Assembly: GCA_012522015.1 (NCBI GenBank)
Contig: JAAYLD010000005.1
Span: forward strand, 1-49,684
Origin: Clostridiales bacterium
Lineage (GTDB): Bacteria; Bacillota; Clostridia; Oscillospirales; CAG-272
DNA: 49,684 bases
Reading direction: 5' to 3'
Shown here: piece by piece, positions 36,709 to 46,989 of the stretch
Layout: each line of letters starts with the position of its first letter
Position numbering within the stretch: position 1 is the stretch's first letter
Position numbers and translations under genes: made by a program
Notes under the pieces: model-generated
Database searches by the model: none
Told to the model about the DNA's origin: nothing
What the model saw: the letters and a program-made list of their open reading frames with translations, nothing else

Positions 36709-37551
36709 TCAATGTTTTTTATGCATTTTGTCGACATTATAAGTACACTTTTTCTTCGCTTCATTCCACTCAGCGTCAAGTTCATCCTGAGAAAGCTCTT
36801 CAGGTGTGACTCCCTTTTTGGCAAGCTCGCTCTCAAGCGCTTCAAAGCGCTGAATATATTTTTCACATGCAATATTAAGCGCCCTCTCAGAATCCACTCC
36901 AGCGAGGCGTGCTGTATTGACTACAGCAAGCAAAAGATCGCCTATCTCATTTGTAATCGCTGCCACATCCCCTGACGAAAGAGCCTCTTGAACCTCAGCC
37001 GCTTCTTCGCCTATCTTTAAAAATGCGTCCTCAGCTGATGTAAAATCAAAGCCTGCTTTACGCGATATGCGCCCGAGCTTGTCCGCACGCATGAGCGCCG
37101 GCAGCGGCGCCGGCACGCTCCGAAGCTTATCGGAGATAGTATTACGCTCCTTTTCCTCCGCTTTTATGGCGTCCCAGTTTGACAGCACTTCTTCACTTGT
37201 ATCAGCGACAACATCGCCGAAAATGTGCGGGTGGCGAAGCACAAGCTTTTTGCAGATATCATCAATAACATCGTTTATGTCAAAAACTCCACGCTCACGC
37301 TCCATTTCAGCATGAAAAACAATCTGAAGCATCACATCTCCAAGCTCCTCGCGAAGCAGCTTCATATCGTTTTTATCAATAGCTTCAACAGCTTCATACG
37401 TTTCTTCAATTAAGTTTGAACGTATTGATGCGTGAGTCTGTTCCTTATCCCACGGACAGCCATCATCGCTCCGCAGTAGCGTTATAATATCGCAAAGATC
37501 AGAAAACTTATAATGTTTTTTATTTTTTAGTGCTTTTGCTTTTTCGTTCAT
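36709..37551 (-). CDS. mazG: Nucleoside triphosphate pyrophosphohydrolase MazG
   Basis: CPWDKEQTHASIRSNLIEETYEAVEAI; REELGDVMLQIVFHAEM; tandem MazG domains. Confidence 0.95.
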   Translation of the reverse strand: MNEKAKALKNKKHYKFSDLCDIITLLRSDDGCPWDKEQTHASIRSNLIEETYEAVEAIDKNDMKLLREELGDVMLQIVFHAEMERERGVFDINDVIDDICKKLVLRHPHIFGDVVADTSEEVLSNWDAIKAEEKERNTISDKLRSVPAPLPALMRADKLGRISRKAGFDFTSAEDAFLKIGEEAAEVQEALSSGDVAAITNEIGDLLLAVVNTARLAGVDSERALNIACEKYIQRFEALESELAKKGVTPEELSQDELDAEWNEAKKKCTYNVDKMHKKH

Positions 37552-37568
37552 TTTAAAATTCCCTTTCG

Positions 37569-39269
37569 TCAGATGAGACGGACACGCTCAAGAATACGTA
37601 TTATTTTACTACTGCTGGGTAATAGTTCAAGCTCCTCACGTGAAATGGTGCCAAGCTTGAAAATCGCAATAACATATATAATGACAGCGATACCAATGCC
37701 AAGCAGCGTAGCTGCATATAACGGAATAAAGCGAATTGTAAAATAATATGTTCCGTAAGCGGCGGCGGAACATAAAACTGCCGCCAGAAGCGGACGCATA
37801 AACATCTGGCTGAAGGAAAGCTTTACGCCGACATGTTTAATCAAATAATACATATTGATTGCTGATATTGCCATATAGCATAAAAACGTGCCAATGGGCG
37901 TTCCATATATGCCGAGGTAAACACTTTTGCCCGCGCTATCCACCCCGATTTTTAATCCGACAAGCAGATATGTAGCGAGAAGTTTTACAACGGCACCCGC
38001 AGCCATTGATATTATAGGTTTGCGTTCATGTCCGCTTGCCTGAAGAAGCGCGTTCGATATCGAAAGCATCGACACAAAGAAAATTGACGGTGATAATATC
38101 ATCAGAAGCGGCGCTCCCATTGTAGCGCCCTCTTTTGAAAATATAAGCGACAGAATTGGCTTTGCCATGACAGACATACCGAGCGCGCATGGCAACGAAA
38201 GAATCGCACAGATGCGTATTGATGTGTGCATATAAATTGATGTGCGTTCAACTTCCCCGCGCGTGATCGTCGCGCGTATCATCGGCACAAGCGAATACGA
38301 TATCGGATAAATTAAAACAAGGGGCATGTTGAACATCGGCACAACGCATGTCTTCCAGTTACCATAAAGGGCGTTTGCCGCTGCCTCTGTCAAGCCGATA
38401 CCCTGAAGGCGGCGCATCAGCACGGCAAGATCTATGAATTCTGTCATGCTCATCATCGACGCGCTTATAGTTATTGGTACGGCGATGATGATTAGACGTT
38501 TTAGAATAGTGCTAACGGGCTTTGGTGTGATGATGGCATTATCAGGAAGAAGATATTCCTCGTTGTATTTACTCTCATTGAAAAACCACTTTGAGAGAAG
38601 AAGATAAAAAGCACCAAGCCCGGCGCCGATTGTAATACCAAGGATTGCGTAGGCGGCAATTTTGGGCGTTGAATAACCCTGCGATATTGCGTATTTTGCA
38701 AATATAACGCCTATGACAAGTTTGCACAGCGACTCAATAAATTGAGATACGGCTGTGGGTACCATTTGCTGATACCCTTGAAAATACCCGCGCAGAGCGC
38801 TTGCAATACATATAAAGAACAGCGTAGGGCCGATATAGATGATTGACAGCTTTGCGTTCGGAGACTTGGTCAGAACCGAGAATAAACCCGCGCCCCCCAT
38901 CATAACAATGGTGCCTATGGCACCAATTATAATGAAAAGCACTATCGTCACGCGGAATACGCGTTTTGCGCCGCGTATGTCCCCGAGCGCACGCGACTCC
39001 GATATCAACATCGACACCGCTGTCGGCAGTCCCGTCGTCGACACCATATAAAGCCATGTGTATATTGTGTACGCCTGGTTAAAATAGCCCATGCCCTCAC
39101 GGCTGACGATGCGCTCAAGCGGTATCTTGAAGCAGAGACCAAGTATTTTATTTACTATGTTGGCCACTGTCAGCACAAGAACGCCGGAAATGAAAAGCTT
39201 CGTACTGCGTTTTACCGTTGTTTTTTCATTTTTAGCTTGTGATGATTGGCCGGTTGATTTGCCCGTCAT
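37569..39269 (-). CDS. SpoVB/MurJ-like polysaccharide biosynthesis flippase
   Basis: Multi-TM MATE-like; NKILGLCFKIPLERIVSREGMGYFNQAYTIYTW; synteny with yabM-mazG. Confidence 0.9.
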   Translation of the reverse strand: MTGKSTGQSSQAKNEKTTVKRSTKLFISGVLVLTVANIVNKILGLCFKIPLERIVSREGMGYFNQAYTIYTWLYMVSTTGLPTAVSMLISESRALGDIRGAKRVFRVTIVLFIIIGAIGTIVMMGGAGLFSVLTKSPNAKLSIIYIGPTLFFICIASALRGYFQGYQQMVPTAVSQFIESLCKLVIGVIFAKYAISQGYSTPKIAAYAILGITIGAGLGAFYLLLSKWFFNESKYNEEYLLPDNAIITPKPVSTILKRLIIIAVPITISASMMSMTEFIDLAVLMRRLQGIGLTEAAANALYGNWKTCVVPMFNMPLVLIYPISYSLVPMIRATITRGEVERTSIYMHTSIRICAILSLPCALGMSVMAKPILSLIFSKEGATMGAPLLMILSPSIFFVSMLSISNALLQASGHERKPIISMAAGAVVKLLATYLLVGLKIGVDSAGKSVYLGIYGTPIGTFLCYMAISAINMYYLIKHVGVKLSFSQMFMRPLLAAVLCSAAAYGTYYFTIRFIPLYAATLLGIGIAVIIYVIAIFKLGTISREELELLPSSSKIIRILERVRLI

Positions 39270-39307
39270 AACTTATCCTTTTATACTAATTTTATCGACG
39301 CACAGCG

Positions 39308-40219
39308 TCAGTGAACAAACTCCCGATAAACAGAGTTTTCGGGAATTAGCCCTGAGGGGATTGGTATGATGTCCGAAAGCCGCTCTATTATCTCATTAGC
39401 TTTGCTTGCGTATGGGCTGTCTGATGTAACCTCACCAAGAACACCGAATAAATAAGGCTTTAAAACACCAACCTCATATTCAAGCAGCGAATTAATCTTC
39501 ACGTCGCCATTTGCGGCGTTTGGTTCAATGTTTTCAATTTCATTGCGGCGCACATCACCCCAGAGATAAAATGTCATCTCCGCCAACGTACCGCGGTAAT
39601 TATAATCGCGTACGAGTCGACGCATGAGCCGTATATCCTCGGGTAAAAAGATCTCGCCGCCTACTTCCAGCGTATCAGCTACGCTTATAAATATCGAGCG
39701 CATTGTAAACTCCGAAAAAAGCGCTCTTACTTCTGGATATATAGCCTGTATGCCTTCAAAAATTATAATGTCGCCTTTGCTGTATTCTATTTTTCGCACA
39801 TCGGTCGCACAGCCGGCGGCAAAATTAAAAACAGGCGAATAAAGTTCGCTGCCCGCCCTCATCGAACGCACGAATTTTTCAACTGCAACAAGGTCTATCG
39901 AGTCTACGGATTCGTAATCCGGCTTCATCGTGCCATCAGATGAAACTTTCCAAACGATTTCTGAACGGTCGCGATAAAAATCATCAATACTGACAACGTG
40001 AGCGCGACGCCCCGCAGCTTCAACACCGCAAATGAGCTTTTTTGCCGTTGTAGTTTTACCTGAACAGGACGGCCCGGACAGAGTTACAATCTCAAGACCA
40101 TCCGTTTCGGTAATCAAGCGTATTGCCCTGTCAACCTCTGCGTCAAAACGCCGCTCACATTCTTCGATATAAAGTCTTTTCTCTTTGTTCGTCCTGTAGT
40201 TTTGCGGATTCTTTGCCAT
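39308..40219 (-). CDS. Uridine kinase-like nucleoside kinase
   Basis: VTLSGPSCSGKTTTAKKL Walker A; VVSIDDFYRDR; IIFEGIQAIYPEV. Confidence 0.85.
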   Translation of the reverse strand: MAKNPQNYRTNKEKRLYIEECERRFDAEVDRAIRLITETDGLEIVTLSGPSCSGKTTTAKKLICGVEAAGRRAHVVSIDDFYRDRSEIVWKVSSDGTMKPDYESVDSIDLVAVEKFVRSMRAGSELYSPVFNFAAGCATDVRKIEYSKGDIIIFEGIQAIYPEVRALFSEFTMRSIFISVADTLEVGGEIFLPEDIRLMRRLVRDYNYRGTLAEMTFYLWGDVRRNEIENIEPNAANGDVKINSLLEYEVGVLKPYLFGVLGEVTSDSPYASKANEIIERLSDIIPIPSGLIPENSVYREFVH

Positions 40220-40264
40220 TTAAACAGTCTTTTTACCGCTATACAGCGGTGTGAGGCTTTCGTG

Positions 40265-41800
40265 TCAGCGCCAATAGCGAGCATAAAACGCTTCAGCCTT
40301 AGCGTTTTTTTCTGCTCGCAGCCGCGCAGCAGAGGCCTCATCCTTCTCCTTTAGATATTCATATGGATATTTTGGGTTAAATATTCGCTCAATGTAAACG
40401 TCTTGCGTGCCAAAGTCGCTGCCGCGGCGTGACACAAGCTTTGTCACAGCGCCAGCGCCGGCTGCAAAAATCGTATGTATTTCCTCCATCATAAAAACAT
40501 TGTAAAAACCCTCGTAGCCATCAAGGGTAAAACCTACATTTTCATAGTTTCCGACGGTGTTTTTTTGCTTGTAAATATAATATGGCTTGTATCCTGATTG
40601 TTTTGTCTTAATCTGTGAATAATCAACGCTTTTTCTCGCATCTTTGTGTATGCGAGCGTAAACCTGCTCACCATGACGCAAAAATTCTGATGATTTTTTA
40701 ACGCAGAAGGTGTGAACAGTCAAGTTTTCAGGATGCATATCTATTACTTTGTCAAGAGATTTTGAAAAACTAATAAAGTCCTCTCCCGGCAACCCTGCAA
40801 TAAGGTCTGTATTTATACAGTCAATGCCTGAGTTAACTGCTATCTCATATGCGCGGTAAAAATCCCTCGATGTATGGCTACGTCCGATAGCACGGAGAAC
40901 ATCGTCGTTTATCGTCTGGGTATTGACGCTGACGCGAGTAACGCCCATGCGCTTAGCAATACGAAGTTTTTCCGATGTTATAGTATCAGGGCGCCCTGCC
41001 TCAAGCGTATATTCGGACAGTAGCGAAACGTCAAGACCGCGCTCTATATGAGATAAAACGCGCTTAAGCTGCTCCTCACTGAGCACGGTGGGAGTGCCCC
41101 CTCCGATATATACAGTGGCGACACGAAGGCCAAGCGAACGTATTAGCGCAAGCTTTTCGTCAATTTCTTTACATAGCGCATCTATATACGAAGGTAAAAG
41201 CGAGAGCAGCTTCCCTGATGCATATGATACAAACGAGCAGTAAGCACAACGTGACGGGCAAAACGGTATTGAAATATAAAAACTGCAAAAACCGTCGTAA
41301 AACCCACGCGCCAGTTTCATATCAAGTGCTGCTATCTCTGTTACGAGCGCAGCTTTTTTCGGATAAACAAAGTATTCGTTGCGCAAAACACTTCTTGTTT
41401 TAGCGGGCGAAAAACTTGCACGCAGATAATCAGCGGCAACTTTAGCCGGGCGCACGCCTGTAAGTATGCCCCAAGACGGCGTATATCCTGTAAAATGCAT
41501 TCCTGCTGCAAGCAAAGCAGCACCGGCAGCCATCTTTGCCGCACGTTCGGGTGTGCGCGCCTCTGCAGGATCAAAGGCAACAGAACGCTCGATTGAAACA
41601 AGCGCCTTGCCGTCTGTTATTGTTGCGCGGGCGCGTATGACGCCACCCTCCTCTGCTGTAATATCGACCTTTATTGAAGGTTCCAAAGACTCATTTGCAG
41701 CTTTATTGCTGAATCTAACACCAGGCCATAAAGTCATGCAAAGTGACTGTATATAGTATAAATTGACGGCAGTGCCGCCGTTATTAAGGGTTACTTTCAT
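40265..41800 (-). CDS. hemZ: Radical SAM coproporphyrinogen dehydrogenase-like protein HemZ
   Basis: SIPFCPSRCAYCSFVSY (CxxxCxxC); VYIGGGTPTVL; DLIAGLPGED. Confidence 0.93.
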   Translation of the reverse strand: MKVTLNNGGTAVNLYYIQSLCMTLWPGVRFSNKAANESLEPSIKVDITAEEGGVIRARATITDGKALVSIERSVAFDPAEARTPERAAKMAAGAALLAAGMHFTGYTPSWGILTGVRPAKVAADYLRASFSPAKTRSVLRNEYFVYPKKAALVTEIAALDMKLARGFYDGFCSFYISIPFCPSRCAYCSFVSYASGKLLSLLPSYIDALCKEIDEKLALIRSLGLRVATVYIGGGTPTVLSEEQLKRVLSHIERGLDVSLLSEYTLEAGRPDTITSEKLRIAKRMGVTRVSVNTQTINDDVLRAIGRSHTSRDFYRAYEIAVNSGIDCINTDLIAGLPGEDFISFSKSLDKVIDMHPENLTVHTFCVKKSSEFLRHGEQVYARIHKDARKSVDYSQIKTKQSGYKPYYIYKQKNTVGNYENVGFTLDGYEGFYNVFMMEEIHTIFAAGAGAVTKLVSRRGSDFGTQDVYIERIFNPKYPYEYLKEKDEASAARLRAEKNAKAEAFYARYWR

Positions 41801-41884
41801 ACCCTATCCCGTATCCCGTTTCAGTTTCGTCTTTTTCTTTTTGTATTAGTATTGCGTCAATATATTATACCCGAATGGGAAATA

Positions 41885-42340
41885 TTACTTTCGAGGAAGC
41901 TCGTGAGAATTAAGAGTAATGATGACAGGGCCGTCCGCTATCATTTCGATTGTCATACGCTCGCCAAACACACCATGCTGTGTTGGTATTCCGGATGAGT
42001 TCATCTCAGCTATAAACATTTCATAAAGCGGTTCGGCTACTTCTCTTGGCGCCGCGTGAGAATAATCGGGGCGCGTTCCACGCCGACAGTTAGCCTGAAG
42101 TGTGAAGTTTGATATTACAAGAGCTTCACCGCCGACATCACGAACAGAAAGGTTAAGCTTACCCGCATCATCACGGAATATGCGAAGCTTGCGAATTTTA
42201 TCAACAAGCGTGCGGACGTCAGCGTCTGTGTCATCAACTGCTATGCCAACTGCTATCATCAGCCCAGTACCGCACCGACCGACTACTTGTCCACCGACAG
42301 ACACCTCAGCACGATGAACACGTTGCAAAACAGCCTTCAT
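41885..42340 (-). CDS. dtd: D-aminoacyl-tRNA deacylase
   Basis: MKAVLQRVHRAEVSVGG; ALVISNFTLQANCRRGTRPDYSHAA. Confidence 0.96.
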   Translation of the reverse strand: MKAVLQRVHRAEVSVGGQVVGRCGTGLMIAVGIAVDDTDADVRTLVDKIRKLRIFRDDAGKLNLSVRDVGGEALVISNFTLQANCRRGTRPDYSHAAPREVAEPLYEMFIAEMNSSGIPTQHGVFGERMTIEMIADGPVIITLNSHELPRK

Positions 42341-42385
42341 CTTTATTACTACCTCTGTTTTGTTACAAACTATTATTTCACAAAA

Positions 42386-44683
42386 TTAAATAAATCCACG
42401 CGTTATCTTTGTTATGTCGGATATACTCTTAAGACGCGATACTATCGACTTATAATGATTCATGTCCTTACAAGCAATTTTCAACATTATGATAATGTCG
42501 TCTTTTGTTTGCTTTTTTGTGTTTATGGCAAGAATCGACACTTTCATATCTGCAAGTATCGCCGTTATATCCGCAATAAGAGTTATGCTGTTGATTGCAT
42601 ATATTTGTAAAAGAGCTTCATAAAGCTCTCTTTCAGATGCGTCGGCGGATATATCCCAGTGAGCCGTTACCCACCTCGTTGGGTCTGCCACCGGATCACT
42701 CATAGCCGTCACGACATTCGGGCAATCACGCTTGTGAATTGAAATACCGTACCCTTTCGTAATATACCCGATGACAGGATCGCCCGGCAGAGGGTTACAG
42801 CATTTTGCGAACTTGACGGCACAACCTGTCTCACCATCGACGACAATACCGCCGGATGAACTCACCTTGCGCTGCGTTGTTTGAACGCGGTCGGTGGTCA
42901 AAACCTCCTGTGGCTGCTCAGCTTTAATTATACGTTCAAGCTCTTCCTTCAGCTTGCCCGTAACTTTCGACATTGATATGCCGCCGTACCCTAACGTGTT
43001 TAAAAGGTCATCTATGGACTGTATGCCAAGCCTGTGGGCAACGGCAAGAAGCGCTTCATTCTTTTGCGCTTCAGTGAATTCATATGGTAGTTTATCTAAC
43101 TCGCGCTTGATTTCAGCGCGTCCGACAAGAATGTTCTCAGCGCGGCGTTCACGTTTAAACCATTGTCTAATTTTGCCACGGGCTTCGCTTGTTGTGACAA
43201 TTTTCAGCCAGTCGCGGCTCGGTCCCTTTGCGCTTGGCGATGTCAGTATCTCAACAATCTCACCGTTTTTCGGAACGGAGTCAATCGGAGCGATCATTCC
43301 ATTGATTTTCGCACCAATCATCCGGTTTCCAACCTCGGAATGTATCGCATATGCAAAATCGATGACTGTTGCGCCCTGCGGCAGGGCTATTACATCGCCT
43401 TTCGGCGTGAAAACGAATGTTTCATCGTGATAAACATCAATTTTGAGCGCATTCATAAACTCGTCCGGGTCACGAGTTGCGTCTTCCGTTTCAATGAGCT
43501 TTGAAATCCAGCTGAGCTTTTGATCTATTTCTTCTTTGCTTTGCTCGCCGGTCTTATATTTCCAGTGTGCGGCAATACCGTATTCAGCGATCTGATGCAT
43601 TACCTGCGTGCGTATCTGCACCTCAAACGGTATACCATCTCGTCCGATAACAGTCGTATGAAGCGACTGATACATATTGGGCTTCGGAGTTGAAATATAA
43701 TCCTTAAAACGTCCGGGAATAGATTTATACAGCTCATGGATGATGCCGAGAACGGTATAACACTCAAGCTCCGTATCAATGATTATTCGTATTGCGTAGA
43801 AGTCATATATCTCGTCGAAGCTCTTCTTTTGGTTATACATCTTATGGTAAATGCTAAAAACAGTCTTAACACGCCCTTCAAGCGTAAATGACAAATCGTA
43901 CTGGCGGAGCTTCTCGCTGATATCCTGCTGGATGTTTTGTATAAAGTCTTTGTTCTGACCGTATTTCTTTTCTATATGCTCGTTTATCTCACGGTAACCA
44001 ATCGGGTCAAGATAAGAAAGCGCAAGATTCTCAAGCTCTTGCTTGATACGCTGTATACCAAGCCTGTGCGCAAGCGGAGCGTAGACATACATCGTCTCAA
44101 GGGCTGTAGCACGGCGCTTGCTTTCCTCAAGCGCGCCAAGAGTCCGCATATTATGCAACCGGTCGCAGAGCTTAATAAAGATAACTCGGATATCCTTCGA
44201 CATGGCAAGAAGCATCTTTCTGATGTTCTCGATGTGGATTTCCTCTTTATCCTCGACTTGAATATGAACCATCTTCGTCAAGCCATCAACAAGCTCGGCG
44301 ACGTTTTCTCCGAACATCGCTGAAATCTGCACAATGTTCGTCCTGTCGCCGCAGTCCTCTACGGTGTCATGAAGCAGAGCAGCAACAATTGAATCCGTGT
44401 CAAGGCCGAGCCATACGACAATTTGCGCGACAGCGACAGGATGGATGATATACGGCTCGCCGCTCTGCCTTAATTGAGAAGCGTGCAACCGCTTTGCATA
44501 TTCATATGCCCTTTGTATTTTGCCGTAGTCATAGTTTTTGCCGGTACTTTTGAGCGACGCGAAAAACTCGTCGCGCAAAAGATCCTCCTCATTTGCCATA
44601 ACCGCGGCATTAACCTCTTCATTTGTTATTGAGATTGTCCGACATTCGCCGGATATTTCCTTCTTTTGTGTGTTTTTTTCCAT
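42386..44683 (-). CDS. Bifunctional (p)ppGpp synthetase/hydrolase RelA/SpoT
   Basis: HD domain AALLHDTVEDCGD; synthetase YISTPKPNMYQSLHTTVIG; TGS and ACT domains. Confidence 0.97.
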   Translation of the reverse strand: MEKNTQKKEISGECRTISITNEEVNAAVMANEEDLLRDEFFASLKSTGKNYDYGKIQRAYEYAKRLHASQLRQSGEPYIIHPVAVAQIVVWLGLDTDSIVAALLHDTVEDCGDRTNIVQISAMFGENVAELVDGLTKMVHIQVEDKEEIHIENIRKMLLAMSKDIRVIFIKLCDRLHNMRTLGALEESKRRATALETMYVYAPLAHRLGIQRIKQELENLALSYLDPIGYREINEHIEKKYGQNKDFIQNIQQDISEKLRQYDLSFTLEGRVKTVFSIYHKMYNQKKSFDEIYDFYAIRIIIDTELECYTVLGIIHELYKSIPGRFKDYISTPKPNMYQSLHTTVIGRDGIPFEVQIRTQVMHQIAEYGIAAHWKYKTGEQSKEEIDQKLSWISKLIETEDATRDPDEFMNALKIDVYHDETFVFTPKGDVIALPQGATVIDFAYAIHSEVGNRMIGAKINGMIAPIDSVPKNGEIVEILTSPSAKGPSRDWLKIVTTSEARGKIRQWFKRERRAENILVGRAEIKRELDKLPYEFTEAQKNEALLAVAHRLGIQSIDDLLNTLGYGGISMSKVTGKLKEELERIIKAEQPQEVLTTDRVQTTQRKVSSSGGIVVDGETGCAVKFAKCCNPLPGDPVIGYITKGYGISIHKRDCPNVVTAMSDPVADPTRWVTAHWDISADASERELYEALLQIYAINSITLIADITAILADMKVSILAINTKKQTKDDIIIMLKIACKDMNHYKSIVSRLKSISDITKITRGFI

Positions 44684-44686
44684 AAT

Positions 44687-46885
44687 TCAATTCTGCTCGC
44701 CAGAAGATTTCTCTTTTACTCTACGGAGAAAGGTTGATTTTTCAATTGCCACCTTTGTCATAAGAGTATTATCTTCAATCTTGATTACATCAGGCTCAAT
44801 CTCTATTTTACTTATTACCTTCAGCTCGGCAAGCACATCAAGAACAAGCCTGAGCTTTATGTATCCCATCGGTCTTATTGGCGAAAGAAGCGACCTAAGA
44901 CGCCCGATGGGCATAATATTTCTGCCCATAGAAACTTCATGGCGTATAATTCTATAAACTGCTGAAAAATCCGCCCTCACCGGTATGTCATCTATAGAAG
45001 CAGGTTCGACCCCGTCGTGTATTTTATCATACAAATTCCGTGCCGCTGCCTCGAGTGCAAATTGCTTTTCGTTTTTCCGCAGAGCGCGCACGGTAAGTTG
45101 TGGGGACGCTTCGCCACGGAACACATTAACGTCAAGTGTATACATAACATCGATAAGCTCGCCGCCATAAACGCCGAGCATGTCAGGCGGACATCCAAAA
45201 CACATTGCTGTCACACATGCGCCGCCGGGTGTTTGTAGCATCATTCTTGTGTGGCGGTCACCGCTAACGCCAGAAACGGCGGAAACAAAGAAGCCGCACG
45301 TCATAAACACTGGGGATGGATTACCGACACCGCATGGCTCAAACAGTGAAAGTCCCTCGGCAAGAGATAAAGTGCATTCATCAGGCTCAATCTCGATATC
45401 GGCAGTCAAAGTAGGTTCAGCGATGATACTTTCACCATCAAATTCACAGCGGACTACATCATTTATCGCACAGCGGAAAGCCGGCAGCATTGATCGTGTC
45501 ACCGTTAAGCCTGCCGCAAGCTCGTGACCGCCATATTTGACTAAATACTCCGAGCAGCGCCCAAGCACCTCGACAAGGTTCAATCCTGCAACGCTGCGTC
45601 CGGAACCCTTTCCCTCATCGCTGGCATTCTTTTCACTGCCAGAGCCTTCAAATGTTATAAGTATTGAGGGCCGCCCGTACTTTTCAGTCACGCGGGACGC
45701 CACAATACCGATTATACCTGCGTTCCAATTCTCGTCGTCAAGAACTATGACAGTATCATTTTCAAATTCAGATGTGGATTCGATTTTTGCGTATGCTTCT
45801 TTGGCGATTTCGTTTTCAAGAAGCTGGCGCTCGCGGTTTATCTCACATAAGCGACGCGCAAGTTCGCCCGCACGCTTTGCATCATCTGTTAGAAAAAGCT
45901 CAACAGCAACTGCTGCATCGCCTATCCGTCCTGCCGCATTTATACGCGGTGCGAGCGTGTAGCTGACATACGAAGATGTAATTTTGCGCTTGCGTTCGCT
46001 GCGCCGGACACCATTCGATATGCCGTCGCTTGCTTTAATGAGCGCGCGCAAGCCGACCAGGCGCGTGTTTTCAATGCGAGCTAAACCAAGCCCGACAATC
46101 AAACGGTTTTCATCGCGAAGCGGCATAACATCGGCAATTGTGCCGATTGCAATAAGATCAATATAGTCGTTTTTAATATTAGTCGCCGCTGCAACCATAT
46201 CTCCGCCTGTACGGAGCTCTGCATCAAGCGCACATAAAAGTTTGAATACTACGCCGACACCCGCAAGATCACAAAATGGATATTTGCTATCCGCACGCCG
46301 CGGATTTATAACAGCAACGGCCTCTGGGAGTGCTTCTCTACATTCGTGATGATCCGTTACTATGACGTCACATCCAAGCTGCCTGGCGGCTTCTATCTCC
46401 TCGATTGCCGTTATGCCGGTATCAACCGTCACGATAAGCTTGCCGCCGTCTGCCGCTATGCTTTGCACGGCGTCAGTTGACATTCCATAGCCCTCGCGGC
46501 TGCGGCAAGGAATGTAATACGAAACATCGGCGCCGAGCTTGCGGAGATATAAATATAATATGCTGACCGACGTTACGCCATCGACGTCATAGTCGCCATA
46601 TATGACTATTTTCTCACCTTCATCTATTGCACGGGCAATACGCTCGATGGCAGCATCCATATCAGGAAGAAGGCGTGGGTCATGAAGCACTTCTCTGTGA
46701 GAAATGAAAATAGACGCAAGCTCCGGTGAACTGTAGCCGCGAAGGCAAAGAAGCTCCGCCGTTACCGATTGCACACCAAGTGCTGATTTTATAATATTAA
46801 CCGATACAGGATCCGGTTTTGGAAGTGTTTCCCACTTTTTATTTGATATATATTTCCTTGCACCCGATAAAATATCTTCTGTCAT
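44687..46885 (-). CDS. recJ: Single-stranded-DNA-specific exonuclease RecJ
   Basis: IYGDYDVDGVTSVSILY; VIVTDHHECRE; PRINAAGRIGD. Confidence 0.96.
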   Translation of the reverse strand: MTEDILSGARKYISNKKWETLPKPDPVSVNIIKSALGVQSVTAELLCLRGYSSPELASIFISHREVLHDPRLLPDMDAAIERIARAIDEGEKIVIYGDYDVDGVTSVSILYLYLRKLGADVSYYIPCRSREGYGMSTDAVQSIAADGGKLIVTVDTGITAIEEIEAARQLGCDVIVTDHHECREALPEAVAVINPRRADSKYPFCDLAGVGVVFKLLCALDAELRTGGDMVAAATNIKNDYIDLIAIGTIADVMPLRDENRLIVGLGLARIENTRLVGLRALIKASDGISNGVRRSERKRKITSSYVSYTLAPRINAAGRIGDAAVAVELFLTDDAKRAGELARRLCEINRERQLLENEIAKEAYAKIESTSEFENDTVIVLDDENWNAGIIGIVASRVTEKYGRPSILITFEGSGSEKNASDEGKGSGRSVAGLNLVEVLGRCSEYLVKYGGHELAAGLTVTRSMLPAFRCAINDVVRCEFDGESIIAEPTLTADIEIEPDECTLSLAEGLSLFEPCGVGNPSPVFMTCGFFVSAVSGVSGDRHTRMMLQTPGGACVTAMCFGCPPDMLGVYGGELIDVMYTLDVNVFRGEASPQLTVRALRKNEKQFALEAAARNLYDKIHDGVEPASIDDIPVRADFSAVYRIIRHEVSMGRNIMPIGRLRSLLSPIRPMGYIKLRLVLDVLAELKVISKIEIEPDVIKIEDNTLMTKVAIEKSTFLRRVKEKSSGEQN

Positions 46886-46896
46886 CTTATTGCCGT

Positions 46897-46918
46897 CCCC
46901 GCCCGAATCCGGGCGGGG
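46897..46918 (-). other. GC-only 9-bp hairpin 11 nt upstream of recJ ATG
   Basis: CCCCGCCCG-AATC-CGGGCGGGG; no T-tract on the minus strand. Confidence 0.6.
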
Positions 46919-46989
46919 CGCCTTTCATCGTTTTTTATATTAAATTATATTAAACCCCCGCACTATTGTTTATGTCTGTTATGATTTTT

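Noticed and set aside
42894-43430. Plus-strand 178-aa ORF
   Set aside because: Antisense to the RelA/SpoT gene; no independent support
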